Shown in pieces: positions 17,472 to 26,218 of a stretch of DNA of 64,000 nucleotides; position 1 is the first letter of the stretch; every line of letters begins with the position of its first letter. The notes under the pieces were generated by a model. It was not told the DNA's origin. It saw only the letters and a list, made by a program, of their open reading frames with translations, and did not search any database. The stretch is from Dermacoccus abyssi (lineage in GTDB: Bacteria > Actinomycetota > Actinomycetes > Actinomycetales > Dermatophilaceae): NCBI RefSeq assembly GCF_034541975.1, contig NZ_JAVYJM010000001.1; one strand, given 5' to 3'. The position numbers and the translations under genes were made by a program.

Positions 17472-19499
17472 GTGAGCCCGAAGCTGCTTCCCCTCGTCAA
17501 CACTCGTCACGGCTCGCGCAGCTACAAGACGTGTCAGTACCGCTGCGCGAACCAGTGCGACGCCCCGACGCCGAACACGTCGGAGAACGAGGAGTTCGCG
17601 ACGCTCGCCCGTCGCGCCATCGCTCGCCGCTCGGTGCTCAAAGCCACGGCCGGAACGATGGTTCTCGGCGGCCTCGCGGCCTCGCCGGCCGCAGCAGGCG
17701 GCAAGGGGCACGGCCACGGCCATGGCCACCGCGGTCCGAAGAAGGTCGGAACGACGGAGTTCACCTCCGTCGCGCCCAACCGCAAGGACGACGTCGTCAA
17801 CGCTCCCGAGTTCACGCACGACGTCGTCATCCGCTGGGGTGACCCGGTGACGGCACGCGCGCCCAGGTTCAACGCCTACAAGCAGACGCCGGAGGCTCAG
17901 GCCCAGCAGTTCGGCTACAACAATGACTACGTCGGTTTCATCCCGCTCGACGGCCGCCGCGCTCTGCTGTCGGTCAACCACGAGTACACCGACCCGGAGC
18001 TCATGTTCCCCGCAGGCATGGACGAGCTGACGAAGAAGAAGGTCGAGATGGCTGCCCACGGCCTCGCCGTCGTCGCCATCGAGAAGGGCCGCAAGAAGGG
18101 TTCGTGGCACACGGTCGACCCGCGCCGCTCGCGCTACAACCGTCGCGTCACGGCGTCCACGCCGCACCAGGTCGACGGCCCCGCCGCAGGCCACCCGATG
18201 CTGCGCACGAAGGCCGACCCGCGCGGCCGCACGATCCTCGGAACGTTCGCCAACTGCTCCGGTGGCACGACGCCGTGGGGTACGACCCTGCACGGTGAGG
18301 AGAACTTCCACGGCTACTTCGACGCCTCCGGTTCGCTCGACTCGACGCAGTCCGCTGCGTACGCGCGCTACGGCATCAACGGCAAGGGCAAGGGCTGGAA
18401 GGACGTCGACGAGCGCTTCGACCTGACGAAGGCCCCGAACGAGCCGAACCGCTTCGGCTGGGTCGTCGAACTCGACCCGCTCGACCCGAGCGCGCCGCCG
18501 GTCAAGCACACGATGCTGGGGCGCCTCAAGCACGAGGGCTGCAACGTCACGATCGCCGAGGACGGCCGCGTCGTCGCCTACACCGGTGACGACGAGAAGG
18601 GCGAGTACATCTACAAGTTCGTCTCGCGCGACCGCTACCGCCGCGACCGTTCGCCGCACTCGCGCCGCCACAACAAGGCGCTGCTGTCGGCCGGCACCCT
18701 CTACGTCGGTAAGTTCACCGGTGACGGCACCGCTGACGGCCTCCACGACGGCACCGGCACCTGGATCCCGCTCACGAGCGACCGAAAGTCCTACGTGCCG
18801 GGCATGAGCGTCGCCGAGGTGCTCATCCACACGCGCGTCGCGGCCGACAAGGTGGGCCCGACGAAGATGGACCGCCCCGAGGACATCGAGCCGAACCCGG
18901 TCAACGGCAAGGTCTACTGCGCGCTGACGAACAACTCCGACCGTGGCAAGAAGTTCACGACGGACGAGGCGAACCCGCTCGGCACGTCGATGGTGCGCGA
19001 GTCGCTCGGTGCGCCGCTGACGGCGAAGTCGGGCAATCGCAACGGCTACGTCCTCGAAATCACCGAGAAGGGCCGCAAGACGGCGACGTCGTTCACGTGG
19101 GATCTCATGCTCATCTGCGGCGACCCGGCCGCGCAGGAGACCTACTTCGCGGGCTTCCCGAAGGAGCAGGTCAGCCCGATCTCGTGCCCGGACAACGTCG
19201 CCTTCGACGCCGAGGGCAACCTGTGGATCTCCACGGACGGCAACGTCCTCGGCTCGAACGACGGCCTCTTCCGGGTGCCCACCGAGGGCCCGGAGCGCGG
19301 ACGCGTGCAGCAGTTCCTCACCGTGCCCTTCGGCGCCGAGACCTGCGGCCCGCTCGTCTCCCCCGACCAGCTGTCGGTCTTCACCGCCGTGCAGCACCCC
19401 GGTGAGACGGACGACGCCACGTTCGAGAAGCCCACGAGCACGTGGCCGCACACGGACGCCTTCCCGCGCCCGTCGGTCATCGTCTCGTACGCCAAGTGA
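17472..19499 (+). CDS. phoX: PhoX-family alkaline phosphatase (DUF839), Tat-exported
   Basis: 675 residues; GTG start with AGGAG at ideal spacing. A Tat signal is present: ARRSVLKATAG at residues 51-61, then a hydrophobic stretch and ASPAAA cleavage region. The mature protein begins with a His/Gly-rich linker. DUF839 motifs include NHEYTDPELMFP, NCSGGTTPWGTTLHGEENF, and PDNVAFDAEGNLWISTDGN. PhoX enzymes are Ca/Fe-dependent secreted phosphomonoesterases used in phosphate starvation; PHO-like repeats upstream agree. A C-x3-C-x3-C cluster precedes the signal, as in related actinobacterial members. Confidence 0.92.
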   Translation: MSPKLLPLVNTRHGSRSYKTCQYRCANQCDAPTPNTSENEEFATLARRAIARRSVLKATAGTMVLGGLAASPAAAGGKGHGHGHGHRGPKKVGTTEFTSVAPNRKDDVVNAPEFTHDVVIRWGDPVTARAPRFNAYKQTPEAQAQQFGYNNDYVGFIPLDGRRALLSVNHEYTDPELMFPAGMDELTKKKVEMAAHGLAVVAIEKGRKKGSWHTVDPRRSRYNRRVTASTPHQVDGPAAGHPMLRTKADPRGRTILGTFANCSGGTTPWGTTLHGEENFHGYFDASGSLDSTQSAAYARYGINGKGKGWKDVDERFDLTKAPNEPNRFGWVVELDPLDPSAPPVKHTMLGRLKHEGCNVTIAEDGRVVAYTGDDEKGEYIYKFVSRDRYRRDRSPHSRRHNKALLSAGTLYVGKFTGDGTADGLHDGTGTWIPLTSDRKSYVPGMSVAEVLIHTRVAADKVGPTKMDRPEDIEPNPVNGKVYCALTNNSDRGKKFTTDEANPLGTSMVRESLGAPLTAKSGNRNGYVLEITEKGRKTATSFTWDLMLICGDPAAQETYFAGFPKEQVSPISCPDNVAFDAEGNLWISTDGNVLGSNDGLFRVPTEGPERGRVQQFLTVPFGAETCGPLVSPDQLSVFTAVQHPGETDDATFEKPTSTWPHTDAFPRPSVIVSYAK

Positions 19500-19517
19500 C
19501 GCAACCGATCGTCTGAG

Positions 19518-19557
19518 CGAGCGGCCCGAGCGCGCACGGTGCGCGTCGGGCCGCTCG
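19518..19557 (+). terminator. intrinsic terminator after phoX
   Basis: 12-base stem CGAGCGGCCCGA / TCGGGCCGCTCG with an inner pairing CGCGCAC/GTGCGCG, followed by TTCGTG, about 20 bp past the stop. Confidence 0.85.
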
Positions 19558-19606
19558 TTCGTGTCCGCGCCCGCGCGCCAGCATGGGCGTTCTACGCTGA
19601 CCCACG

Positions 19607-20032
19607 ATGCCCGACGACGCCCGCCCCGCCCACCGCCATCCACGCGCGGTGACTCTCGTGGCGCTCGGTGGGGCGCTCGGCGCGGTGGCCCGCTTCGGCG
19701 TCGCCGAGGCGCTGCCCCACGCCTACGGTGACGTTGCGTGGGCTACGTTCGTCGTCAACATCGCGGGTGCCTTCGTGCTCGGTTGTCTGCTCGAAGCGCT
19801 GACCCGCAGCGGACCCGACACCGGAGCACGCCGCTCCGTACGCCTCGTCCTCGGCACCGGGTTCTGTGGTGCCTTCACGACGTACAGCACCTTCGCGCAC
19901 GACACGGTGACGCTCGACAGGGGCTTCGGCGTCGGGGTGGGCTGGGCCGCGCTCCAGGTGACGTGCGGTCTCCTCGCCGCCGCGTTCGGCGCCGTCGTCG
20001 GCGCTGCCGCCACCTCGAGGCGGCGGGCATGA
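19607..20032 (+). CDS. crcB: fluoride channel CrcB/Fluc, subunit 1
   Basis: 141 residues with four hydrophobic helices. The family motif GTGFCGAFTTYSTFAHD and the early GGALGAVARFGV and VVNIAGAFVLG segments are intact. Fluc proteins are dual-topology dimers exporting F-; Gram-positive bacteria often encode two adjacent subunits, as here. TACGCT lies about 8 nt before the ATG. I could not find a fluoride riboswitch fold upstream. Confidence 0.93.
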   Translation: MPDDARPAHRHPRAVTLVALGGALGAVARFGVAEALPHAYGDVAWATFVVNIAGAFVLGCLLEALTRSGPDTGARRSVRLVLGTGFCGAFTTYSTFAHDTVTLDRGFGVGVGWAALQVTCGLLAAAFGAVVGAAATSRRRA

Positions 20033-20388
20033 CGGCGCTTCTCGTCGCCATCGGCGGCGCCCTCGGCGCGGTGCTGCGTTCGGTTACCGACGGCGAGATC
20101 AAGCTGCGCTCTCGCCGCACCTGGCCGATCGCCACGCTGTGCATCAACGTGGTCGGCTCGTTCGTGCTCGGCCTCGTCGCGGCACTGAACACGAGCGCTA
20201 CGGTGACCGCCTTCGTCGTCCAAGGGGTGTGCGGCGGGTTCACGACGTTCTCGACGGCCAGCGTCGAAGCGATCGGCTTGGTGCGCGAGCGCCGCGGCGT
20301 GACGGCTCTGGCCTACGTCCTCGCGTCAGTGCTCGTCTGCGTCTCTGCGGTTCTCGTCGGCATGGCGCTCGGGCGCGCGCTGGTCTGA
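20029..20388 (+). CDS. crcB: fluoride channel CrcB/Fluc, subunit 2
   Basis: 119 residues, four helices, with GGALGAVLRSV, CINVVGSFVLGL and GVCGGFTTFSTASVE. It starts within the stop of subunit 1 (ATGA), fitting an obligate heterodimer of oppositely oriented subunits. Its last 63 bp overlap the 3' end of the convergent histidine kinase gene. Confidence 0.93.
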   Translation: MTALLVAIGGALGAVLRSVTDGEIKLRSRRTWPIATLCINVVGSFVLGLVAALNTSATVTAFVVQGVCGGFTTFSTASVEAIGLVRERRGVTALAYVLASVLVCVSAVLVGMALGRALV

Positions 20389-21888
20389 GCGCGGACGCTC
20401 GTTGGGGAACCAGGCCTCGACGGTGAGGCCGTCCGGGCTCGAATCGAACGTGAGGCGCCCGCCGACGGATTCCATGAGGGCCGTCGTGATGGCCAGACCG
20501 AGCCCCGAACTCGTCGCGCTCGTGCGGTCGCGGTTACCGAATCTCTTTCCGGGAGAGGCGGCCACGGCTTCGGGCAGGCCCGGACCGTTGTCCTCCACCC
20601 GCACCACGACTCCACCGTCTCGCACGTCGACCGTGACACCGACGTCGGTGCCGGCCGGCGTGTGCCGCCGAGCATTCGCGACGAGGTTCGTCACGACACG
20701 ACGCACGCTCGCCTCGTCACCGACGACGACGGCGGGCTCGTCACCGGCGTGGAACGCCCACCGGTGTTCCGGCGCGAGCAGCGTGGCGTCGGAGAGTGCT
20801 TCGAGGGCGATGAACGTGACGTCGACCTCCGCGTCGTCCAGTTGACGCTCGTCCTCGACGCGCGCCAGAACGAGCAGGTCGTCAACGAGCCGGCCCATGC
20901 GCCGCCCCTCGCGTTCGATGCGCTCGAGCGACGGACGCAGCTGGTTGCCCTCCGGGGCGAGCGCCGTGATGGCCGCGAAGAGTTCATCGGCCTCGGCCGG
21001 AGTGAGTTTCTCGCCGGGCTCCAGGCGCGCAGGCCACACGTGCGACATGTTGGCGTAGTAGTCGTCGACGATCGAACCCGACAGTTCCGCGTGCGAGCGG
21101 ACGACGGCGATGGGCGTCCGGAGTTCGTGACTGACGTCCGCGAGGAAGGCGCGCCGGGTGGCCTCCCCCTCGTCGCGCCGTCGCAGAGCCTCCTCGACCT
21201 GCTCGAGGAGGTTGTTGACCGAGCGAGCAACCGCATCGACCTCCTCGACACTCGATTCCCCCTCGGGGACGCGTCGGCGCACGGCGTCCGTCACCGAGCC
21301 GACCGGTGTGGCCGCCATGTCCGACGTCGTGGCCGCGATCTCCCGCAGGGGCCGCGTGAGCCGACGCGTTCCGAGGGCTCCGACGCCGGCGGCCAGGAGG
21401 CCCGCGAGAAGCCACACGACCCCTTCGAAGAGTCCCAGCTTGGCGAGGTCACGCTCGGTCGTCTCGTCGGAGGTCGCGACGAGAACCCGCCGTTCGGGTG
21501 TTACGGCGACCAGCACGCGCATCTCGTCCCGGTCGGGGAATGTGACCGAGTGAAACCCCGGCGGCCCCTGCACGAGACGCCCGAGTTCGTCGCGATCGGC
21601 CGCAGTGACCGTGCGGTCCTCACCGACGGCCGCGATGTCGACGTCGTCGCCGGTCTGCCACAACGCGAGGCTTCCGCCCGGCAGTTCGGACGCGAGTTCC
21701 TGCACGCTCGCCTGGGGATGGGACACCGCCGTACGCAACTGCCTGTCCATGGAGTCGTGCATGACCGTGCGGGTGACGAGCACGGACACGCTGGTGCCGA
21801 CGGCCGTCACGACGAGGGCCAGAAGGACGATGAGCGTGACGATGCGACGCTCAAGGGTGCGCGGCAGGAAGCTGCGCAGACCTCTCAT
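20326..21888 (-). CDS. sensor histidine kinase
   Basis: 520 residues. Helix 1 at ~16-40, an extracytoplasmic sensor of ~115 residues, helix 2 at ~154-174, a HAMP-like linker, then the H-box FLADVSHELRTPI with phospho-acceptor H254. N-box NLVANARRHTP, G1 VEDNGPGLP and G2 SGLGLAI follow. The dimerisation hairpin carries about 33 extra residues between the H-box helix and MGRLVDDLLVLAR compared with typical kinases. Coupled to the regulator by a 4-nt overlap. Sensor sequence gives no ligand clue. Confidence 0.92.
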   Translation of the reverse strand: MRGLRSFLPRTLERRIVTLIVLLALVVTAVGTSVSVLVTRTVMHDSMDRQLRTAVSHPQASVQELASELPGGSLALWQTGDDVDIAAVGEDRTVTAADRDELGRLVQGPPGFHSVTFPDRDEMRVLVAVTPERRVLVATSDETTERDLAKLGLFEGVVWLLAGLLAAGVGALGTRRLTRPLREIAATTSDMAATPVGSVTDAVRRRVPEGESSVEEVDAVARSVNNLLEQVEEALRRRDEGEATRRAFLADVSHELRTPIAVVRSHAELSGSIVDDYYANMSHVWPARLEPGEKLTPAEADELFAAITALAPEGNQLRPSLERIEREGRRMGRLVDDLLVLARVEDERQLDDAEVDVTFIALEALSDATLLAPEHRWAFHAGDEPAVVVGDEASVRRVVTNLVANARRHTPAGTDVGVTVDVRDGGVVVRVEDNGPGLPEAVAASPGKRFGNRDRTSATSSGLGLAITTALMESVGGRLTFDSSPDGLTVEAWFPNERPRSDQRAPERHADENRRDADEH

Positions 21889-22607
21889 GCGCCCGGACGC
21901 ATCGTGTACCCGATGCCCCTTACCGTGCGGATGAGCGGCAGCCCGTCGGCGTCGATCTTCTTGCGCAGATACGAGATGTAGAGCTCCACGACGTGCTCGC
22001 CGCCGGCGAAGTCCTCACCCCAGACGGCCGAGAGCAGCTCTTGCTTCGAGCACACCCGACGGGCGTTCTCCGCGAGGTGGCGGGCGAGCGCGAATTCCGT
22101 GGCGGTGAGCTTGATGGGCACGCCCGCACGTTCCACCTCGAAGGTGGAGGTGTTGATGACGAGGTCGTCGACGGCGAGGTGATCGCCCTGCGCCGCTGCG
22201 GTGAGGCCGCGACGGCGCACGAGAGCCTCGGCTCGCACAATGACCTCTTCGAGGCTGAAGGGCTTCGTCAGGTAGTCGTCACCACCCTGGCGGATGCCGG
22301 CAACGCGATCGTCGACGCCGTCCCGCGCCGTGAGGAAGATGACGCCGACCTCGGGGTTCAGCGCACGCAGCCGAGCGAGCACCTCGAAGCCGTCGATGTC
22401 AGGAAGGCCGATGTCGAGGACGACGACATCGGGTTCGCTGATGCGGCACTTGGCGACCGCCACCTCCCCGGTGGGCGCCGACTCGGCCTCCCACCCCTGG
22501 AAGCGGAAGCCTGCGGTGAGGGAGTCGACGAGCCCCGGCTCGTCGTCGACGACGAGGACACGCAGTGCTCGGCCGCCCGTGTGGGGAGGCGTTTTCGGTG
22601 TGCTCAT
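21885..22607 (-). CDS. OmpR/PhoB-type response regulator
   Basis: 240 residues from ATG 22607. Receiver domain: acidic pair D21-D22, phosphorylated D65 (VVVLDIGLPDIDG) and K115 (DDYLTKPF). The C-terminal winged helix ends in VELYISYLRKKID and LIRTVRGIGYTMRP. It forms an operon with the kinase, regulator first. The nearest transport genes are the convergent crcB pair, but no target is evident. Confidence 0.95.
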   Translation of the reverse strand: MSTPKTPPHTGGRALRVLVVDDEPGLVDSLTAGFRFQGWEAESAPTGEVAVAKCRISEPDVVVLDIGLPDIDGFEVLARLRALNPEVGVIFLTARDGVDDRVAGIRQGGDDYLTKPFSLEEVIVRAEALVRRRGLTAAAQGDHLAVDDLVINTSTFEVERAGVPIKLTATEFALARHLAENARRVCSKQELLSAVWGEDFAGGEHVVELYISYLRKKIDADGLPLIRTVRGIGYTMRPGA

Positions 22608-22909
22608 GCGTCCACAGTAGGGCGTCGCCCACCGCGCGAGGCCACCCTTGGCCGCGGCAGGTCGCATGAGAAGAAATTCTGAAAAAGTAGTTGTACGTTC
22701 AATGACGTGCCCGGGGTCGTGCTCCCGTTCCCCCCTTTGTGTGATGCGCCCCGGGCACACTCACTCTTCGCAGCGCGGCTGCGCACTGCAGGCTCGGTGT
22801 CCACAAGCAGCGCGGGAATCGCGCTCTTCGATCGGCTCGAGCGGGCCTTTCCACAGGCCGCACCACACGACGTTTCCTCGGTTGATCAGCTCGGGCCACG
22901 CTGCTTTTC
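22608..22909. promoter_or_regulatory. 302-bp divergent intergenic region
   Basis: It separates the response regulator from the plus-strand hypothetical gene. A 10-base inverted repeat, GTGCCCGGGG (22707-22716) and CCCCGGGCAC (22749-22758), encloses a C-rich loop containing six consecutive C. A relatively AT-rich stretch (22672-22702) next to it could be a promoter. Function unknown; no coding frame supported. Confidence 0.4.
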
Positions 22910-23878
22910 ATGGACCCGAGAACCGAGACCTCCCGCCTCGTCCTGGTGAGCAGCGAGCCGGATGAACTCCGCACCAGCCCAGCGCTCCCGGACGCACGCC
23001 ACGCCACCTCAGCTTGTCTGGACGACGACCTCGACTGGCACGCCCTGGTGCTCGCGGCGGGCATCAGCCAGGAGCGAGGCGACCCCCGCGAGTGGCGGGC
23101 TGCGCCCCGACGGGCCGGGCTCGCCTCCTCGGTCATCGACGCGATCATGACGCCCCGCGTCACCTCCGTCACGGTCGAGAACGCCGTCACGAGGTTCGTC
23201 GACCGCTTCGGTGACGGCGACCTCGATGTCCTCCTCGCCGCGATGGACGAGGTCGGGGCCGAGCGGTGGCGCACTGAGGTTCTGACGAGACATCGGGTCG
23301 TGCCGCGCAAGGACGCCCCGTACAAGGCCGACGTCATCGCCGAGGCTGCCGAGGTGCTGCGCCACTACGACGTGTGGGCCGCCGACCACCTCGTCGAACG
23401 CGCTCGGGACGAGCTGCTGCGCGGAGCGTGGTGTGCCGTCACCGGCCAGTCGAGCGGCTTCACCTGGCGGCATCTGCTGCTGGCCGCGGGCTTGGACGAT
23501 CCCCTCGTCTGCCCGCTCACGCGGCGGTTCGTCCGGCGTCACCTCGGACGGCGTGCGGCCGCCGCACCGGAGACGGAGCTCCTTGCGGTCATGACGCGGG
23601 CAGCCTGCCTGCTCGGCGTCGACACGCTGAAACTCGACCACCAACTCTGGCGCGCTGCGCTCACGCCTCCGCCCCACCGTGGCGTGAGCCAGGGCGGGGC
23701 GGAGAGCGACGGCGTCAGCCGCGAGGAGACATCAGACGGTGCGACGCAGGCGAGCGACGACGGCGCCGATGCCGGCGACGAGCAGGAGGCCGAGGCCCGC
23801 GAGGCCAGTGACGGCCTGCTCGTTCCTCATCCCGTCGGTCTCGACCTTGGGGCCGGTGGTCGAGGTGCTGGACGATGA
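22910..23878 (+). CDS. hypothetical protein, possibly HhH-like helical fold
   Basis: 322 residues, mostly helical. The segment SGFTWRHLLLAAGLDDP...RFVRRHLGR and the closing LGVDTLKLDHQLWRAA resemble an actinobacterial family that looks like a helix-hairpin-helix (endonuclease III-type) core lacking catalytic Lys/Asp; this is from memory of motif patterns and not certain. The last ~60 residues are acidic, low complexity and overlap the convergent nucleotidase gene by 147 bp, so the annotated C-terminus is least secure. No clear ribosome site. Confidence 0.6.
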   Translation: MDPRTETSRLVLVSSEPDELRTSPALPDARHATSACLDDDLDWHALVLAAGISQERGDPREWRAAPRRAGLASSVIDAIMTPRVTSVTVENAVTRFVDRFGDGDLDVLLAAMDEVGAERWRTEVLTRHRVVPRKDAPYKADVIAEAAEVLRHYDVWAADHLVERARDELLRGAWCAVTGQSSGFTWRHLLLAAGLDDPLVCPLTRRFVRRHLGRRAAAAPETELLAVMTRAACLLGVDTLKLDHQLWRAALTPPPHRGVSQGGAESDGVSREETSDGATQASDDGADAGDEQEAEAREASDGLLVPHPVGLDLGAGGRGAGR

Positions 23879-26011
23879 CGGGTTACCGCCACCGCTCGTG
23901 CTCGTACCGTCCGTCGGCGACGCCGTCGGCTCGTCCGTGGTGGACGGGTCGCTCGTGCTCGAGGGCTCGCTCGGCTCGCTCGTCGGGTCCGTGGGTCCCG
24001 TGGTCGGGTCCGTCGGCTCGGTGGTCGGGTCGGTCGGGGTCGTCGTCGGCGCACCCCCCTCGATCGTGACGGGGAAGCCGCCGCTCGTGCCGGTCGGCGC
24101 AGCCTTGAAGGTGACGAGGGCATCACCCGAGGCGTCGGCGGGCACCGTGAACTTCACCGAAGCCGTGCCGTGGTTGGCCGGGTAGGGCGGTGTCGTGGAC
24201 GAGCTCGTCGTGATGGGGAACGTGCCCACGGACGTGCCGTCGACGAAGACCTCGACGCTCTTGTTGGCGGGCGCGCCCTTGCTGGTCATGTCGAAGCCGG
24301 AGACGGTGAACGACGCCTCCTTGCCCGCGGTGAGCTTCGTCGGCTGGTCCACCACGGAGAGCGACTGCTTGGCGTAGCTCGGCGAGAGCGGGCTCGCGGC
24401 CTTGAGCCACTCGACGAACAGACCCTGGTCGATGAGGCCGGAATCGCTCACGGCTCCGCCCTCCTTGAGGGCGGTGAAGTTGTCGCCACCGGTGATGAGG
24501 AAGGAGTTGGACGCCACCGTGTAGCTCTTGGACTCCTCCAGCGGCTTGCCGTCGACGAGCACGGAAGTGATGCGCTCACCGGCGGGCTTGTTCTCGTCGA
24601 ACGTGTACGTCACGTTCTTCGACAGGCCGAGCTTGAGGAACGGGCGCGAGCTGCCCTCCGGCTGCCACTGCTGCTCGAGAATCTTGACGAGCGTTGCGCC
24701 CGTGACCTCACGGGTTGCAACGGTGTTGTTGAACGGCATGACGGCGGCGGCCTGCGCGAAGGTGAGGTTGCCGGACGCGTCGGGCACGAGGTCGGCGCGC
24801 ACGCCGCCGGGGTTCATGAGGCCGATCTCGACGCTGCCGGCGCGGCCCGGCTTGTTGAGCGAGTCGACGTAACTCTGCGCGATGAGGTTCGACAGGTTCG
24901 ACTCGGCCAGACGGTCGTCGCGGCTGCCGTCCGCCTTGAGCGCCGAGGTGATCGGACCACTGCTCTGGGCGACGACCTGCTTACCGATCTCCTCGGCACG
25001 GGCGTTGGCGGAGTCGACGACAGCGGCAGCCGCCGTGTACGCGGGCAGCGAGGTGCACGCGTCGCTCGGTGCACTCACCGGGCGGTTCGTCACCTTGTAC
25101 TGCGTCACCTTGCCGCTCGCCTTGTCGTAGCCGAGCTGCAGGACGCCGAGGTACTTCGCGTAGAAATCGGTCTGGATGATCGGGCGCGTTCCTTCACCGC
25201 CGGGAACGGGCGCGTCCCAGCTGTAGAGCTGGTGGGTGTGACCGGTGAAGATGGCCGAGACGTCGCCGCTCGTCTTCGTCACGATGTTGTTGAACACAGG
25301 GCTCGCGGCCTGCATCGACGACAGGGTCGCCTCGCCGCCCTCCGGCGCACCTTCGTGGTACTCGGCGACGACGACGTCGGCCTCACCGTTCGCGGCGTTC
25401 CCGTCCTTGAGCTTGGCGGCCACGCGGTTGACGGCAGCCACCGGATCGCCAAAGGTCAGGCCGGCCACACCGTCACCGGCCACCATGTTCGGCGTGTCCG
25501 TGGTGACGGCACCGACGACGGCCACCTTGACCCCGTTGACATCGAGCACCTTGAACTCGGGCAGAGCGGGCGTCGTGGTGCCGGTCTTGTAGACGTTGGC
25601 ACCGAGGTAGGTCCAGCTCGCGCGCGAACTGACCCGGCCCGTGAGGTCGTCGAAGCCCTTGTCGAACTCGTGGTTGCCCAGCGAGCTGGCCTCGAGACCG
25701 AGGGCGTTGAGGAAGTCGATCGAGGGGTTGTCCTGCTGCGAGGCCGACTCGAACGGCGTGCCACCCACGTTGTCGCCCGCGGAGATGAACGACGCGTCGG
25801 AGTACTCGGCCTTCGCCGATGCCACGGTGCAAGCGAAGTCCTTGGTGAAGTGGCCGTGGAAGTCGTTGGTGCCCAGAAGCGTCAGCGGCGTGAGGTCGCC
25901 GTCGAGAGAGTCGACAGGCGTAGCCGCGAGCGCGGAGGGGGCGAACGTGCCGGCGCACGCGAGGGCGAGGACGCCGGTCAATGCGGATCGGCGCACGAGG
26001 GAGCTCGACAT
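23732..26011 (-). CDS. secreted, membrane-anchored 5'-nucleotidase/UshA-type metallophosphoesterase
   Basis: 759 residues. Signal peptide ~1-30 (ending SALAA). Calcineurin-like domain: GTNDFHGHF (~47-55), GDNVGG, GNHEFDKG and GHTHQ metal ligands. The 5'-nucleotidase C-terminal domain follows (NPGGVRADL, MPFNNT, ITGGDNF), then an Ig-like region (~560-650), a Thr/Pro/Ser stalk with repeated TDPTTEP-type units, and a final hydrophobic helix with a short RLRR tail. No LPXTG is seen. Likely releases phosphate and nucleosides from extracellular nucleotides, complementing PhoX. Confidence 0.93.
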   Translation of the reverse strand: MSSSLVRRSALTGVLALACAGTFAPSALAATPVDSLDGDLTPLTLLGTNDFHGHFTKDFACTVASAKAEYSDASFISAGDNVGGTPFESASQQDNPSIDFLNALGLEASSLGNHEFDKGFDDLTGRVSSRASWTYLGANVYKTGTTTPALPEFKVLDVNGVKVAVVGAVTTDTPNMVAGDGVAGLTFGDPVAAVNRVAAKLKDGNAANGEADVVVAEYHEGAPEGGEATLSSMQAASPVFNNIVTKTSGDVSAIFTGHTHQLYSWDAPVPGGEGTRPIIQTDFYAKYLGVLQLGYDKASGKVTQYKVTNRPVSAPSDACTSLPAYTAAAAVVDSANARAEEIGKQVVAQSSGPITSALKADGSRDDRLAESNLSNLIAQSYVDSLNKPGRAGSVEIGLMNPGGVRADLVPDASGNLTFAQAAAVMPFNNTVATREVTGATLVKILEQQWQPEGSSRPFLKLGLSKNVTYTFDENKPAGERITSVLVDGKPLEESKSYTVASNSFLITGGDNFTALKEGGAVSDSGLIDQGLFVEWLKAASPLSPSYAKQSLSVVDQPTKLTAGKEASFTVSGFDMTSKGAPANKSVEVFVDGTSVGTFPITTSSSTTPPYPANHGTASVKFTVPADASGDALVTFKAAPTGTSGGFPVTIEGGAPTTTPTDPTTEPTDPTTGPTDPTSEPSEPSSTSDPSTTDEPTASPTDGTSTSGGGNPSSSSTSTTGPKVETDGMRNEQAVTGLAGLGLLLVAGIGAVVARLRRTV

Positions 26012-26153
26012 GGTTGGGGGTGTCCTTCGGATTCGGCTGCGCCGCAGGCGCGGGGAGGGTGCCCGACCATTTTGCGGGAGGTTTCGGCCCTCGAATCCGT
26101 TTGCGAGGCGATCGGCATCGAATCGTCATCTGACGTTCATTCTGGACTGGAGA

Positions 26154-26173
26154 ATAGTTGAACCTTCAACTAT
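26154..26173. promoter_or_regulatory. operator-like palindrome upstream of pirin
   Basis: Perfect palindrome ATAGTTGAA CC TTCAACTAT, 9-base arms with a 2-base centre, 45 bp before the pirin start in an AT-rich patch unlike the surroundings. This is the size and symmetry bound by MarR/HxlR-type dimers. No regulator gene is adjacent. Confidence 0.65.
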
Positions 26174-26218
26174 ATTGAAGGAAGCGCCAACACTTCACGG
26201 CCACCGAGGAGGCCCCCA

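Noticed and set aside
19560..19606. Possible fluoride riboswitch before the crcB pair
   Set aside because: The gap to the phoX terminator is too short and lacks the conserved pseudoknot segments.
22707..22758. Possible 6C RNA (hairpin with a six-C loop)
   Set aside because: Only one C-rich hairpin is seen; the 6C class needs two, so it is kept only as an inverted repeat.
24001..24060. Tandem DNA repeats inside the nucleotidase gene
   Set aside because: They are explained by the Thr/Pro/Asp stalk repeats of the encoded protein rather than an independent element.
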